Assembly: GCA_002205965.3 (NCBI GenBank)
Contig: NADL03000653.1
Coordinates: forward strand, 248,001-312,000
Length of the DNA: 64,000 nucleotides
From: Kappaphycus alvarezii
Lineage: Eukaryota; Rhodophyta; Florideophyceae; Gigartinales; Solieriaceae
Direction of reading: 5' to 3'
Below the pieces are notes generated by a model that ran no database searches, was not told the DNA's origin, and saw only the letters and a program-made list of their open reading frames with translations. A program made the position numbers and the translations under genes. Below, piece after piece: positions 22,934-36,039 of the stretch (positions within the stretch are counted from its first letter, which is position 1; each line of letters begins with the position of its first letter).

Positions 22934-23829
22934 CAGTAAGGGCAATTTTCGATTGTCGCCCAACATTTCTCTTGGTACTGTACTGTATAACCACTCGAGA
23001 GGGTCTAAGGGCTTGCAGTCCGAACCACTCGGCACCCAACTTGGACCTGATATTTTCGCAGGTGAAAGGTCCCTATTTGGCCGAGTATCGAATTCACTTA
23101 TCTCCAACTTGAATCTCCCGCCCTTGTCTGACATTGACTTTACGTACCCCGATTTCTTAGACAAACCTAACCTAGCTACCTAGGGCTTATACTTACCTTG
23201 GCATTAGGATCCCAGAATAAACAGCCACCCCAGTGTTGGCTCCGAACTTTAATCCCAATTTCCGCCTTTGCAGCACCCTTGCCAGCGGCAACTGTGGCTA
23301 TAGCGACGTTTATCCGCCCGGATTCCTCTTTTTCTATCCATTCTTTACCTCATATTTTACTGTCCCTTTCATTTTTCGTTTGTGATATTTACTCACACTT
23401 GGCGCCCCGGACTCTCTTTAAAGATAAGAACTTTAAGGTTGTCGTTGGTGACAACATACCTATTTCCAAAGGAGATACTCAGCACTGCTGACCCACTGTT
23501 ACACCTTCTTTGTCCAACATTGCACCCCTGGTGTCTATAGTTCTTTGGACTCGATCCTTATCAAGATTATAGTATTCCGCGGATTACGGTCCGGTCTTAC
23601 AACCCGGAGGACAAGTATACCGTTCAACCGTCCAAGGAAGCACCCCCGCTCTACCACCGCCCTTCTCCTCGCCGTTGGCGGGCTGTACTGCTGCATCGCA
23701 GGGTTCTTAAAGAGGAAGAGGGACAGTGAACACCCTGTGGGTCTTGGCGTGTGTGTTTTGGTTTTCTCATTGTCCGAAGGGATTCCGTACCTAGACGATA
23801 ACAACTGCGCACCGCGCATTTCACCACAA
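22934..23829 (+). repeat. Left LTR of gypsy element 1
   Basis: About 896 bp that recur as 34534-36039. Shared landmarks are GGACCTGATATTTTCGCAGG, AACTTGAATCTCCCGCCCTTG, AGAATAAACAGCCACCCCAG, TTGGCGCCCCGGACTCTCT and AACAACTGCGCACCGCGC. Exact ends are uncertain because neither edge shows clear TG...CA in both copies. Confidence 0.75.
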
Positions 23830-25057
23830 AAATATGGCCTCCTGACCTAGAATTTATTGGGCCGACTCCGAAGTCGAGAAAAATTCTCGAGACTCTCACC
23901 TCTGGTAACTCTAATTCCAAGTGAAACTCTCCTGCTTTCGTTGCTAAGATTTGAAAGCGCCCTTTTATCGCCAAGTATTTATTTCTCTGTCCCTCACCAT
24001 CAAGCTATCTATCAAGCCGCCACCGACGGAAAAAGAGTATTCGGACTACGAAGTGGAATGTAGTCCGTTGGTTCTATCTGCCCTTGTAATCGAGCAGGAA
24101 CAGCTAAAGGTGTAGCCTACTCAGAAGTAACCTGTACGGAAACTCGTTCCAGGTCTGTGGCCGGAGACACACTATCGGCCACGGAAGCCCCCTACACAGG
24201 ACATCGACTCCCGCTGCCCGGAGCATGATTCTTCTCTCCGAGAGAAGATTTGAACTCCGGTATGCGTGGAGATTGAAACTGTTAAAGGAGAGATGACTGC
24301 AATTTAGGAATCTCTGAATACGAGTGAAGTCCGGTTTGATGTTCACTTTCGTCAGCAGGAAGCTCGAATAAATAAAATTAGCGACCTGGAGGTTGTCGTA
24401 GGAACCTTGAGGGATAAGTCTGCCTCTTTGAGGCATGATTTTCACTAGCTGTTGGAAGAAATCGCGTCGAAAAAGCTTTTGGTGTAGAAAGAACGGAGCG
24501 TATCAGTACCCGCTTAAGTTGTCTCGATGCTGAGGTCGTACTGAGTATCCAAAATCTCGATTTTCACCCGGGCCAGGGAGTTCTTGGTACTACCGATGTT
24601 GACGGACCTCGTAGTAATGACGATAGAGATGATTATAAGGATGGAGATCAACGAAGTCGTACCGTTCGCAACGAGGAGCAAGAGAAAAGTCGTTGAAAAC
24701 GAACAGGGTCAAAAAGAACAATCGTAACTTACCTAAGGACTCATTGTACTCTTAATCCTGCTCGCTTTGCGGAATTGCAGAAGAATATTCTGAAGATTTC
24801 TCTACGGATTCCGACTCGGAACTCTCTATGGTTGGGACAGGACGTCCGAAAGAAAGATATAGGAAGACGTGAGTCAAGTAGAAGTCTAAGGAACGCTCGT
24901 ATCGGAAAAAGGTCCGAACTATATCAGCAACCTGTGGTAGGTCCACCAGGACACGAATTGGCATTCGTGATGAACACGGCCCTCGGTGGGTAGGTCTCAA
25001 AGAGTTGCGTAAAACAAATTATTTGTAACATACGCTGCTACCTATCGCAAATAACGC

Positions 25058-26610
25058 TTGAAAAGAACTTCTAAGTCACTTATTTCCTCTCAGAAAAGGA
25101 AAGCTCGGACGAAAGCCAGACGCATTGCGAAAAAGATTAAGAGGAAGAATTTCTTCTCGGCGGAAGACCCTATCATGGTGTTGGCTTTCCTGGCACTAAT
25201 GGTTAGGGGTTTCAAATTCCAGGGCACGACCGAAGCTGAAGACTTTCGGGTTCTACCCGACTTATTAACCGGAATCGCAAGAAGGAAATATCTCTTTGGC
25301 GCCGAGTCAACTTCTCCAGAGCGGAGAGGTATTAAAAGCTGGCCTGAGGCAACCTCTGGATGCCTCGATTCTTCGCCTCTGACGACGTCATGCACAATCC
25401 GGTACTCACTGCGCGAGATTTTCAGCTTCTACCCAAAAAAAAGAAGGTGACTACTATTTGCGCCTGCCTGACGCCAACAGCCGTTGTTGTAAGGTAAATG
25501 AAGCCTAAGAGCTTGTTAAGATGTACATAGTCGGCCTGGAAACCCGAACTAACGGAGTTGTCAGCCATTATCGACGCACCAATAATGCAGTGACCTTCAT
25601 TGATATTGTCGAGTACGTCGATATTCAAGGCATATCCGTCAGAGCTCGCTCGCAAGCGCTCCGAAAGGTCTTGATCGAGTCCCTTAAGATCAAACAGAGT
25701 ACCAGAACTACGAATTCTCGTCAAAGGGTCGTATTTTTGCCATGTAAGATTCTCCGCCCGCATCTCAAAATCTAACGATCGAGTACGATGCCGATGGAAA
25801 TTTCTACGAGGCTCACATTATTGAACAAGCTGGTACTTCGGATATTCGGACTTGTACGATGGAGGAAGGACCCACTTCAATATACAAAAAGACCGCTTAT
25901 GATCCCTCTCCTCTATTCTCGGATCGAGGAAATACTACCGCGCCCCGAATCTAATACGCAGACCGCCACACAAACTTCAACCCCACAGTTTGGGGTGGGC
26001 GGACCTCGGCTCCATCATCATCGCGACTTAAGAAAGGACAGAAGATAAGTCGGCGTCATAATCTCATGTGCCACACATTCTATGGCCAGGGACATACTTC
26101 CCTCGAATGAATTATACCCTCGCGGGAACTTCAGTCGATATTTCGGAGCTATGGAGCTTTGATCCCTGAAGAGCAGTATATGGTACCGCAGACAAGCTAT
26201 AATCGCGTCGCCAGGATGTTGAAGTCTGAAGCACAGCATCCAACTACGGAACCTAAAGATGTCGCTAGACTATATGCTTCTGCAACGCCGATTGATATCA
26301 TAACACCGGTTCTATCCGCGGCGCTCGCCGAGGATAACCTTCCAAAAAACGAGTAAAGGGAGCCTCCCTTTGGGAAGAGATTGTTGCCTCGGACACCTTC
26401 GCAAACCTGTCCGGGGCCCTATGGTCTCGCCCCATCATGCACAGTAATAGTAGTACTTCGGATTCCGCCCCCAATCCCGAAATGAATTTGTTGGAGATCC
26501 CAAAAATTGTAAGTTCCTTTGTTGCAGATAATCTCTCCAAGCTCCAGCGTCTATGGAGGAATTTTAGGAACATGAAGCACCCAAACAGAGTCATGGTTAT
26601 GGCAATACGC
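25058..26610 (+). pseudogene. Gag-like region of gypsy element 1
   Basis: Open pieces lie where gag should be, between the left LTR and the protease. Frame 25058-25450 has a basic head (KRKARTKARRIAKKIKRK) and a hydrophobic helix-like stretch (AEDPIMVLAFLALMVRGFKF). Frame 26159-26356 follows (NRVARMLKSEAQHPTTEPKD) and then 26437-26610. No zinc knuckle is readable. The call rests on position and composition, and the part before 25058 is unreadable. Confidence 0.4.
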
Positions 26611-26980
26611 AATTACAAGGTATATACTGGTATAGGCTTTAGAAAAGGACTCATGCATCTAGCGTTTGCGGACTTAGACACTGGAACAGGGCCTAACTTC
26701 GTCCGAAGTTAGGACCTCCCACCGGAAGCCATGAATCCTCTATCTTATGGACCGCCCCCGGACATCTGGGATGGCAATAAAAATCCGTTAAGAACACTTG
26801 GAACCAATAAGTTACCTATCCGGTTGGGAAGATATATTCCATTGGTCATTTTCATCGTATGAAAGAAGCTTGCCGCGCCAGTAATATTAGCAAAATATTT
26901 CTGCGACCGTTTTGTGGAATTCATTCGTCCGCGGGAGAAGCTCGTTGGGCTCGAAGTAGGAATTACTGTTCCAATACTAC
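26611..26980 (+). pseudogene. Retropepsin-like protease region of gypsy element 1
   Basis: LAFADLDTGTGPNFVRS, with an active-site DTG near 26674, closes at a TAG at 26710. The same frame continues with DLPPEAMNPLSYGPPPD, and after a further frame change shows a stretch ending CDRFVEFIRPREKLVGLE, the region that follows the second hydrophobic strand of retropepsins. It would cleave the Gag-Pol precursor. Stops make it inactive. The DTG form differs from the DSG seen in gypsy elements 3 and 4, so this is a separate lineage. Confidence 0.6.
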
Positions 26981-27544
26981 GATTTCCTTTAAACAGGGCA
27001 CCAAGTAAGAAGCCGCTACCAACGGAGCTGAAATGTGGAGTTTCAAGCGCACACGAGCACATCTAGGTTGAACCGTGGTTGAAACTTTGGTTGAAGCTAG
27101 TGGGAATAAGCCGGCTGGTCCAAACCAGGGTCTATATGTAACTAGAGAGAGCTACATACTAAAGGAAAATGTAGTCTAACAGTAGCGAATGCAAAGGTTT
27201 TACCATAAAGAAGCCCTGATGGTATAGTAAGAAGCACTTTCAGAATTGTAGTCGGCACGAGTGACATACTCTGACAAGATGAAAGACGTACATCGGTCCA
27301 GGTGGCATGAGATCGCAAGAAAACTTTTGATTGGTGAATCAGTGATATAATATCCCAGTGAGTAACTCGTCCGTGACTATTACAAGTGTATCAATGGGGT
27401 CAAACGATGTGTTCAGAACTGTAAGGAAAAGTGTAATAACAGCAAAGTGCCTAGTATCCCTCCTTGTAAGGTTACCGGTGATTTGAATCTACAGTACAGC
27501 AGATGCAGTAAATTCGTGTACAGCTGTAAGTTATGTGAAGTTAA

Positions 27545-29420
27545 ATACAACATGGAACCACTCTTGAAGAATGGAAGGGCATCGCCCAACATTAGGGTGT
27601 CCACCCGGGTTACTTTTTCGCCACAAAGTAAATCATTTGTACTAGTGACAAAAGAACGGCACGGCCTAATAGTGGTACGACCTTAACCAAATCTCTACAA
27701 AAAAATCGGATTGGCAGCCGCCAATAGTATTGCAAAAGTGGAAGCAGGTGTCCCATTTCGGTTTTTGATCGCGAATTTCACCAAGTCCCCTTTAACTCTC
27801 CATCGATTGCAAATAATTGCTCAAGCATTAACTCATCAATAAATAACAGTAAGAAACCAGCTAAGTTTTGGAGAGGTATTCGGTATCACCGAAGAAGTAT
27901 CCCCAGTGAGTTGCTTACACCGCCGCCTGCTGCACACCATAGCTCTGGACTTAAAGGGTACGAGCACAAAACTATCAATGGAGAAGCTTTAGCATAAGGC
28001 AGAGATACAAAAGCAGCAGAAGACCTCGAATGGAGCCATGTACATCCAAAGATTGACTCTAGATTCATGGAAACGCTAAACAAGTACTCGAGTATGTGAG
28101 ATGGCTCGCTGGGAGCCATCAGTAATGTTGAACAACACTTCGAATTGATTCCCGGGACTCGTCCTATCGCTCAACCGCCTTGCCGTGCGGAGCCATGGCA
28201 AGGGTATTAGAAGCAACCGAGGTGCAAGGAATGTTAGAGGCAGGCGTAAGTGAGCCCCCAAAGTCATCATCGGTTGCACTGGTGGTGCTAATTCCGAAGC
28301 CCGATGGGACTGTTCTTTTTGTGTGATTAGAGAAAACCAAACTACGTGGATGATATTTACATGTTACCAAGGATGGAGGAATGCATTGACTCCTTGGGAG
28401 ATGCATCAGTATCAATTACCCTTGATTGCAACTCTGGTTACCTGCAAGTTCAATTTGCAAAGGCGGACAGAGACAAGACCACCTTCGTATGCCACGCAGG
28501 ATAATAAGCGAAAGCCATTCGGATTATTCAACTAACCTGCTATCTTCCAGCGGACCATCGACATTATTCTCTCAACATACCGATAGCGCTCCGGTCTAGG
28601 GGCAAAAATGGTGTGCTTTCATGATTGAAAAATAGGTTAGCCTAGTGCACCTTGACGATTCCATCATTTTCTCCAAAAATATGGAGGAGCATATCGAGCA
28701 TGTCGACGAAATTCTGCTGGTGTTACAACATGCTGGTGCAACCCTCAAGTTAAGCTAATTTACATTTGGTTCCGATAAGGTCAAATAACTAGGACAAATC
28801 GTAAAGCCAGGAAGATTAGAAATAGATTATACCAGAGTAGCTGCACTCCGGGAGGCCAAGAACTCGACAAAGCTCACTGAGCTTCGGAGTTTTCTCGGTC
28901 TTTGTAATGTATAACAACGCTTTATCAAAGACTATTCCAACATCGCGGCATCCCTTAACAAGATTTTGCGCGAAGGTATGCGGTCAAGGCTAGAATAATT
29001 TGGTGCTACCGAGAAAGAAGCTTTCCGGACTCTTATCAAAGAAATTTTGTCACCAAAGATATTGGATTTGCCACAAGCAGAACTCCCTTATTCAATAGAC
29101 ACGGACGCTAGTCAACACTAAATGGGAGTCTCCCTGTTATATATATACACAAAGGGGTAACGAAAACCCATTGGGTTCTTCTCTAGATCACTCAAGGAAG
29201 CAGAGAAACATTTACCTGTCTCATTAAAAGAATGCTTGGACATGGTTTGGGTGAAGGAGACATTGGGACCATACGTAAAGGGGGATAAATTCAACATCCA
29301 TAAATATCTTTCCTTACTGAGGTGGTTAATGAATGTCACTGATACGCCAGGTCGACTTATTCGTTGTATGCTTTGAATTTTGGAATTCAACTTTGAGCTT
29401 GTGTATAAAAAGTGGAAGGC
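27545..29420 (+). pseudogene. Reverse transcriptase and RNase H region of gypsy element 1
   Basis: The region starts with a linker (SPNIRVSTRVTFSPQSKSFVLV) usual before gypsy RT. Then come EQHFELIPGTRPIAQPP and VALVVLIPKPDGT (28110-28320), and MEECIDSLGDASV...LDCNSGYLQVQFAKADRDKTT (28374-28490), which holds the first catalytic Asp. The YxDD block falls near 28640-28680 (HLDDSIIFSKNMEEHIEHV-like). RNase H is marked by FRTLIKEILS..., SIDTDAS (about 29095) and a connection region. Many stops (for example 28740-28800 and 29120) leave no usable frame. It would copy the element RNA into DNA. Confidence 0.8.
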
Positions 29421-29429
29421 AAGTATAAA

Positions 29430-30900
29430 AGCGGATGAATAATCAAGACTTTGTACCATCGGAGAAACGGTTGGAGATTTCGAAGAAGAAGTATCGTGAT
29501 TTGTTAGAGAGGATTTCTCCGCTCTTGAGAAGGGGGATGCGCTGGACTCTCCCGCAAAAACCGCATCGAAAGACGCCAATAAGGTCGGGCCTATCGCAGA
29601 GTTTGATGAAATCGAGATTTATTTTGACAATGAAGATCAAGTACTATCCATGCAAAAAGGAAGTTAAGACTAATTCGAATGCATTTTCCGGGAGGAGCTC
29701 TCCAGAGAACAGTACAAGGACGACATCGGCAAGAAGATCTGTTCAAGAATAAATGCTGGAAACCAGCTCCCCTTCACAATGGACGCTCTCGGACACGAGG
29801 GATACCTCTTTCGATCAGAATAGGAAAACATTCAGATTATTTTGTCTAACTCCCTTCAGCAGAGGACCCTAACACTCAGTCATCATTCCAGGTTAGGCGC
29901 TCCTTACTATATGTTCTCTTAAAAAATCCTACTATTGGGCATCGATGTCGATGGATTGTTTCGCCGTCGATCGCTCGTGCCCAAATTTTTCGAAAAACAG
30001 AATCAAATTGGAAGGTCATGAAAAAGATAAATCTCTTTGCAATAAAAGCCCCACTGGAGTTCGTAGTAATCGACATGCTCTTCGAAATGATTCGTATCAA
30101 CAGTGGGAACCGCTTCTTGCTGGTGATCACTGATCGATATTCCAAGCTTGAACGAACAGTGCACCTGAAGAAAATATCGGCCACAGCAGTGGCCCCGACT
30201 TAATAACTCACTTGGTTTTCTCTACGTTATAACTATCCAGTTTTTTCCCGGTAATGGTGGCTATTTTATGTCCGAGTTCTTTTTGCGCGTATGCTCGATT
30301 ATAGGCATCAAGAAATTATTCTTTACCACATACCACCCGCAGAAAAACGGGCAAGCGGAGCTTTTCAACCGCACAATACTTGCACCCCTTCTAGATTACG
30401 TCGCCGACTATCTGAAGGACTGGAACCTCTTCACATACGCCCTAAAGCTCTCCTATAACACGTAGTACACAGGAAAACAAACGTGGCCACCTTAGAGCTC
30501 GTATTGTCACGTGCCCCCACTTCCTTAGCAATACAAGCACAGCCTACCCTCGAAGAGAACTCATCAATAGTATAATAACGCCACCGGTGGAGACCTCAGT
30601 CAAAAGAACTTATTTATAACGTGAAACAGTCCACAGAGAGGGAAAAAGCAAGATACGAATGTAACTTTGAAGCGCGGCTACGAAAACCGGCATATGAAAA
30701 GCCACTAGCTCGTTTTTATTCCTTAGAAGGGAGCCCGGGTCTTGCAAAGAACGTCCAAACAAGTTTCTGCCTTGTTCACTGGTCCAAATCTAGTCAGGAA
30801 AGTTCGAGACGACATTTTCGTAATCGAAATTTGAGCAACAGCGGGTATCTTGCGATCGAGTTGAGCCTGCACTATCTCCTTGGATTAAACTTCAGAGGAA
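29430..30900 (+). pseudogene. Integrase region of gypsy element 1
   Basis: The rve core is recognisable: EFVVIDMLFEMIRINSGNRF, LLVITDRYSKLERTVHLKK (30053-30180), then after stops FSR.GGYFMSEFFLRV and TTYHPQKNGQAELFNRTI, LLDYVADYLKDWNLFTYALK (30268-30465). The catalytic Asp and Glu positions fall in VVIDML and NGQAEL; the second Asp of the triad is lost or unreadable. The C-terminal part RYECNFEARLRKPAYEKP continues to about 30890. Stops at 30202 and 30463 and frame changes inactivate it. Confidence 0.8.
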
Positions 30901-32207
30901 GACCCGTATGAGAAATAGAAGCCAATAATCTGAAAGGACAGAAAGGATCACATCCAGGAAGCCACTATAACGGGAATCAACTAAAGGGCTATCCCTGAAG
31001 GTGGTTCGTTGTCCAAAGGACCGCTTGACATTCCATTGATTGAAATGCGAGAAGAAGAAACAACTAAGGTAGCACAAGACTCACTCGAGACTCAGGATTA
31101 GAACATGAAGTTGAAGCAATCCAAAGAAACAATTCTTACCTCAGAGGATAAAAGCGGAGAGCAGGCGATGCCTTCGACATCCGTTTTGACCCGCAATACA
31201 CGAAACAAAGAGATATCCACTAAGGATCATTCTGATCATCTACCCATACATAGAATCTCGAGCCATTTGCTAGAGAAAATGCCGCTGAAAAAGTACAAGC
31301 GATCCGTTGAGAACAATAGTGACGTCCAATTACCCCAAAAACCCGGAATGAGTCAGAGGAATCCGAAGTTAGGGAACAAAAGCCAGTAGTCCCGAGTCAG
31401 GAAGATTTCATCGAGAGTATTTTATCAAACCGTCGAGCTGACCATTAGGATATCTTACTATGCGTCTATTAGACTGGGTAAACCATCTCAAAGGCAGCTT
31501 GGGATCCCGTTTTCGCGCACCAGAGGAGTAAGATGGCGCAATACTTCCGGAAAAAAATCAACCCTACCACCAAAAGTATGCACCTCTCAAGTGGAGTAAA
31601 CTCTTCAACATCATTCCGATTTTATGACTACTGATTCGATATTCAGAAAGGGGACGAGATAAGAGCCTAAAAGATAGAGTTCAATGGAGACCTCATTTTC
31701 TTTTGGCCAATGGAAAGCACCACAAGGAAGTTTGCTAGAGGGCCCTCTAGGAGCAATTTCAAGGGCTAACTGAAATCAAACGGGAACTTCTCAGAAATTA
31801 AGGCGCATTGTTGAAAAGCATGGATTTCAATTATCTGCTTTTTTGGGATTCGACATTTTCGCTAACTATCTTTCGATAGAGGGCATTTTCGCTAGAGGGC
31901 ATTTTCGCCGAAGGCCGACCTAATCGCCCTTTGCTTGCCGCTCAATGTACTCCAAAAACGCGAAAAAACTGCGACGCATCTCTCGTACTGACTATGGAAG
32001 AGGTAGAACGGAACCTCCGACTACATGGATGACAAAGTAATGACATACCTCACAACATTATACAGAAAGGAACACCCGATCCGAAGGTTGAATTTGGGAA
32101 CTCCAGAGTGCAGACAGCCCGGTTGCATTCTTTCCATTGATTATTTTCTGGTGGAAATCGATAACGATACATCGCATTTGCCCTACCAACTGTGAAACGG
32201 TCCTGGA
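30901..32207. other. Post-integrase region of gypsy element 1
   Basis: A charged plus-strand frame at 31105-31389 (KLKQSKETILTSEDKSGEQA) has no known domain. The rest has stops in all frames. A short tandem phrase, AGAGGGCATTTTCGCT, occurs twice at about 31875-31910. Confidence 0.4.
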
Positions 32208-33884
32208 TCAACTCCCTCCTGTTGTTTATAGGATGGAATCCAGGAATTTGTTGAGGACATCTATAACCGTCTCATGATATCCCACCATTCCGTTCTCCTG
32301 ACCCGAGGGACTAACGGCAGCATCAACAATGATTGGATATGGTTCCGCCTCTTGGAGTTCCTTTTCAAGATAGCTTAGCACGAAAGGCATGGATTCGGGT
32401 TGCACTACCTGCTGGGCCCAAATTAGGGACGAACTGGAGGAAGAACTAAGAAACTATTGGGAAGCTCTAACAGTGGGATTGCGAGCTCTAATTTCCATCC
32501 TCACACCTTCACAAGGTCTGCGAGTCCCTTTCGATGAAGCCTTTACTCCCTCCGCCGCTTCCGATGACAAAAAATCGGATTCCTGAACTGCCGATTCCCC
32601 CCGCTGCAAAGGCTTGGGAAGCGGCGAGTCCTCCCCAGGAGAGAGTATGATGACCCCAGACACTTGAAATTGCCCTGCGAGAGTATCATTAGAATGAGCC
32701 TGGGAAGATTCCCTACGCGAACCAGTCTCTCCCCGCCTTTCTTTGAGTTCCGGGGCCCTAGGCTTGTTTCCTACCGGAGAAGTGCTTAAGAAGAACCCTT
32801 CTTCCTCCAACCCCTCCCTGCCCCGTTCTGTTGGCTCATCTTGGCGAGATGAAGAAACGAAGTCGGCAAAATTCTGCGCCTCTCAGATACCCCCTTGCTC
32901 CTCAAGGCCCCGACTTCTTATTGCATCCGAACGTGTAGATGCCGTGCCCAACGTGCGCTCTTGCCGATTTGCCCCGAGATTGCGAGCCTCTGCGTCACCA
33001 ATTACCTCGTTAGACCACGGTTCGTACCGTATGAAGTCTCACGCATCCCCAAACCGTGATCGGCGATAAGAGTATCGCTGAGCGCAGCCATGCTTGCTGT
33101 TTCTTCGCGGTACCCGCGTCCAGTCTGCTTGGTCCACCACTCGCTTTATGACTACCCGATGACCATACCCTTCCTCACCAAGGACAACTCGCAGCACGTC
33201 CGGAACAAGTCTATCGAGCGCAATACGGACTCGAAGAGCGATCCATCACAACGGAGAGGTTTCGTATACCTCCCAGATGACGAAGCAGGCCACCGATATG
33301 GACCAACCGGTACAGCGTACAACACACCGAGCAGAGGAGCGATTCGCCAAAACGTCTAGGCCTCGATATGCAAACACTGGAGAAGGCTCGGCCCATACCA
33401 CCCACGGAACTTCCCAGTCCCTTCACCGAGAGAGTACAGCAATGTACCGAAAACTCAGCGCAGGGTGCAACTGGATGAAGCAGCCGAACTCGTACCGGCA
33501 ACGCCGTTCGTACCGCACGGTACTGAACCAGAAAGAGAGATCTGCCTTCTTCACACTGCGATAATCATGGAACAACACTTGTTGGATCCATAGGACCGCC
33601 TGTGGATGCACATCTGCCGTAACCCCCATTTCAGTCCTGGTGTATACAATATCCTCGGTCCTATGCAAAGAATGCACATACTGATGTCCCCTAGGGGAAA
33701 GAGTACACAAAAAGTCCAGCGGGCGAGGACCGGCGCAAGGCAAGAAGGGGCCGTTGAGCAACCGCAACTTGTCGACTAAGCGTGCAACCTGGTCACTGCG
33801 ACGCAATTGGCGGGGAGGTAGTGTGTCCCATCTACCCGCCTTCAATCGAAGATGATAGCGCGTACCCAAATCAGCGGAATGCAT
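32208..33884 (-). pseudogene. Antisense coding region in the 3' part of gypsy element 1
   Basis: On the minus strand, opposite to the element, a 153-codon frame (33884-33423) reads LGTRYHLRLKAGRWDTLPPR, RRSDQVARLVDKLRLLNGPF, HPQAVLWIQQVLFHDYRSV. After frame changes another frame (32810-32208, about 200 codons with one TAG at 32454) reads a Ser/Glu-rich linker and then VVQPESMPFVLSYLEKELQE, YPIIVDAAVSPSGQENGMVG, HETVIDVLNKFLDSIL. The residue patterns look like real protein on this strand rather than shadow frames. It has no domain I recognise. Antisense ORFs between integrase and 3' LTR are known in some large plant gypsy elements, but I cannot link this one to them. It could also be a captured or nested gene. 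Confidence 0.45.
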
Positions 33885-34533
33885 CGAAACCCGCGCCCTC
33901 CACTAGAATGACCGCAACGCTATCGACGGTATTCCTCCTGGTAGCACCATCACCGACCCCTGCCACCACATGGACCTCAGCATAACCTCTTCGTTGTCAA
34001 ATTGGCAAAAACAAGGCAAGGTAGCCGACGAGAAACGGAAAGGTTTCTTCTACGTCAGACGGAGCTCACGCTCTTCTTGAATGTAGCACCGGAAAACAAT
34101 GGGGAAGATATCGTGTCACCGAACGCCGTACCCAACCAAAAAGCCGCGAGAGGCAAAAGGAGTTTGGAAAGAGAATCGAAGGAAATATGAGACGGTTGTG
34201 AACGTCTTTGCTGAAAAGTAACCATAGGATGGCTGCCAAAACGGAATCCATCTACTTTTGGGGATGTCTCCGTAAGTAATGTATTCGCAGATTCGGCATT
34301 CAGGCACGGGTATTATGTCCGGCTCATTTTGACTTGCCCCTCCCCGGGGTTGTAATCTACCGGAGGTGCGTCTAAGTGCCGCAACGTACAGGAGTCCCAG
34401 GACTATACCGTACGTCAAAAACCTGTCGAACGTGGAAACATGTATAACCCCGAACTATGGCTAGTATTTGGGGAGGCCTCCCGAAAAATGGGGAGACTAC
34501 CGTTTCTCAAACTCAGGGCCTCCCCGCTATTCG
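33885..34533. other. Segment before the right LTR
   Basis: No confident gene. A purine-rich run (GAAAAATGGGGAGA, 34482-34495) about 40 bp before the LTR could be the polypurine tract. Confidence 0.3.
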
Positions 34534-36039
34534 CACTAAGGGCAACTTTCGCTTGTCGCCCACTATTACTCTTGGTACTGTACTGTCTAAAGTTTCGTGG
34601 ATTTATGACAGATGTACAGGGAATATTTGATTGAGGGTTGAGTCTCTCTCAGCATTGTACTCCAGAAGGGGGATGGGCACAAGATACCGTCTTACCTCTC
34701 TCCTTCTCCAAGAGAGGGCCCACCAAACATCTTTATATTCTATTCCGAACTCATAGTATATTGACCCACAACACCACGGTGACGCCATTCATCTATCTCT
34801 CAGTTGCATTCTTCTATCACAGGCTTCTGCGGCTAAATCTAACTGGGGCATTTGTATTCATCTTGAGACCGACGAACACGTACTGATATCTTTCAGAATT
34901 CATTTTAACGTTGCTTTTATTTGCTTCAGCTTTTCACGATCCGCACGTATCCGTATGAATCTACAACTGTTAGGGCCCAATAAGTACGTGGCATGTGCAC
35001 GTGTATTGTCAGCGAAGTGCAGTAACACGTACAGTAGTATTCTTTCAGCAACGTACCTAGTTAGCATTCAGAGGTCCTCTGTGGTCTATCTAAAGTGCCC
35101 CTATCCTGGTTACCGAGACCAGAGAGGCATCAGTGATTGGAACTACACCAGTCCTGTTCTGTGCTTTTAAACTTCAAAGTGAAGTTGTAACAATACCGTA
35201 TAACCACCAGAGAGGGTCTGAGGGCTTACAGTTCGGATCACTCGGCCTCCAACTTGGACCTGATATTTTCGCAGGTGTAAGGCACCTATTGGGCCGAGTG
35301 TCGACTTTACTTATCTCCAACTTGAATCTCCCGCCCTTGCCTGACATTGAATTTACTTACCCCGATGTCGTAGATAAACCTAACCTAGCTAACTATTATT
35401 TATACTTTCCTCGCCTGTAGGGCCCCAGAATAAACAGCCACCCCAGTTCTGGCTCTGAACTTGAATCCCAGTTTCCGCCTTCGCAGCACCCTTGCCAACG
35501 GTAGCTTTGGCTATAGACACGTTTATCCGCCCGGGTTCTACTTTTCTTTCCCCTCTCTACCCCATATTTTACCGTCCCTTCATTTTTTGTTTGTGATATT
35601 TATTCAAACTTGGCGCCCCGGACTCTCTATAAAAATAGGAACTTCAATGTTATCGTTGGTGACAACCTACCTATTTCCAAATGAGATACTCAACACAGCT
35701 GACTCACTATTACACCTTCTTTGTCCAACGTTGCACCCCTGGTGTCTTTAGTTCTTGGACTCGATCCTTATCAATATTATAGCATTCTGCGTGTCACGGT
35801 TCGGTTTTATAACCAGGAAGGCAAGTATACCGTTCCACTGTCCAAGGAATCACCCCTGCTCTATCATATAACATCTCCTCGCCGTCGTCGGGCTGTACAA
35901 TTACATCGCAGGGTGCTTGAAGAGAAAGGGGGAGAGCGAACACCCTATGGGTATTGGTAAGTGTGTTTTAATGTTCTTATTGTCTGACGGGAATACGTAC
36001 CTATACGAGAACAACTGCGCACCGCGCGTTCCACGACAA
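34534..36039 (+). repeat. Right LTR of gypsy element 1, interrupted
   Basis: Matches the left LTR from 34534 to 34586 and again from 35200 to 36039; without the 613-bp interruption the lengths agree within a few bases. Point differences from the left copy are frequent. Confidence 0.75.
34587..35199. mobile_element. 613-bp insertion inside the right LTR
   Basis: This block is absent from the left LTR. It is flanked by TACTGT (34581-34586) and TACCGT (35194-35199), while the left LTR has a single TACTGT at the same point, so a 6-bp target duplication with one change is plausible. No coding or clear terminal repeat is visible. It may be a short non-autonomous element. Confidence 0.5.

Larger units (their letters stand above)
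22934..36039 (+). mobile_element. Ty3/gypsy LTR retrotransposon 1, nearly full length but decayed
   Basis: A 13.1-kb plus-strand element defined by two long direct repeats (22934-23829 and 34534-36039, the latter with an insertion). Between them are gag-like, protease, RT, RNase H and integrase remnants in the Ty3/gypsy order. Every coding block is broken by stops and frame changes, and the two LTRs differ at many positions, so the insertion is old. It is long for a gypsy element: about 3.6 kb lies between integrase and the 3' LTR and includes an antisense coding region. A TGG that could start a primer-binding site follows the left LTR at about 23835. Confidence 0.8.

Noticed and set aside
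27413-28119. Minus-strand frames in gypsy element 1
   Set aside because: They are shadows of the plus-strand RT region, which has clear motifs.
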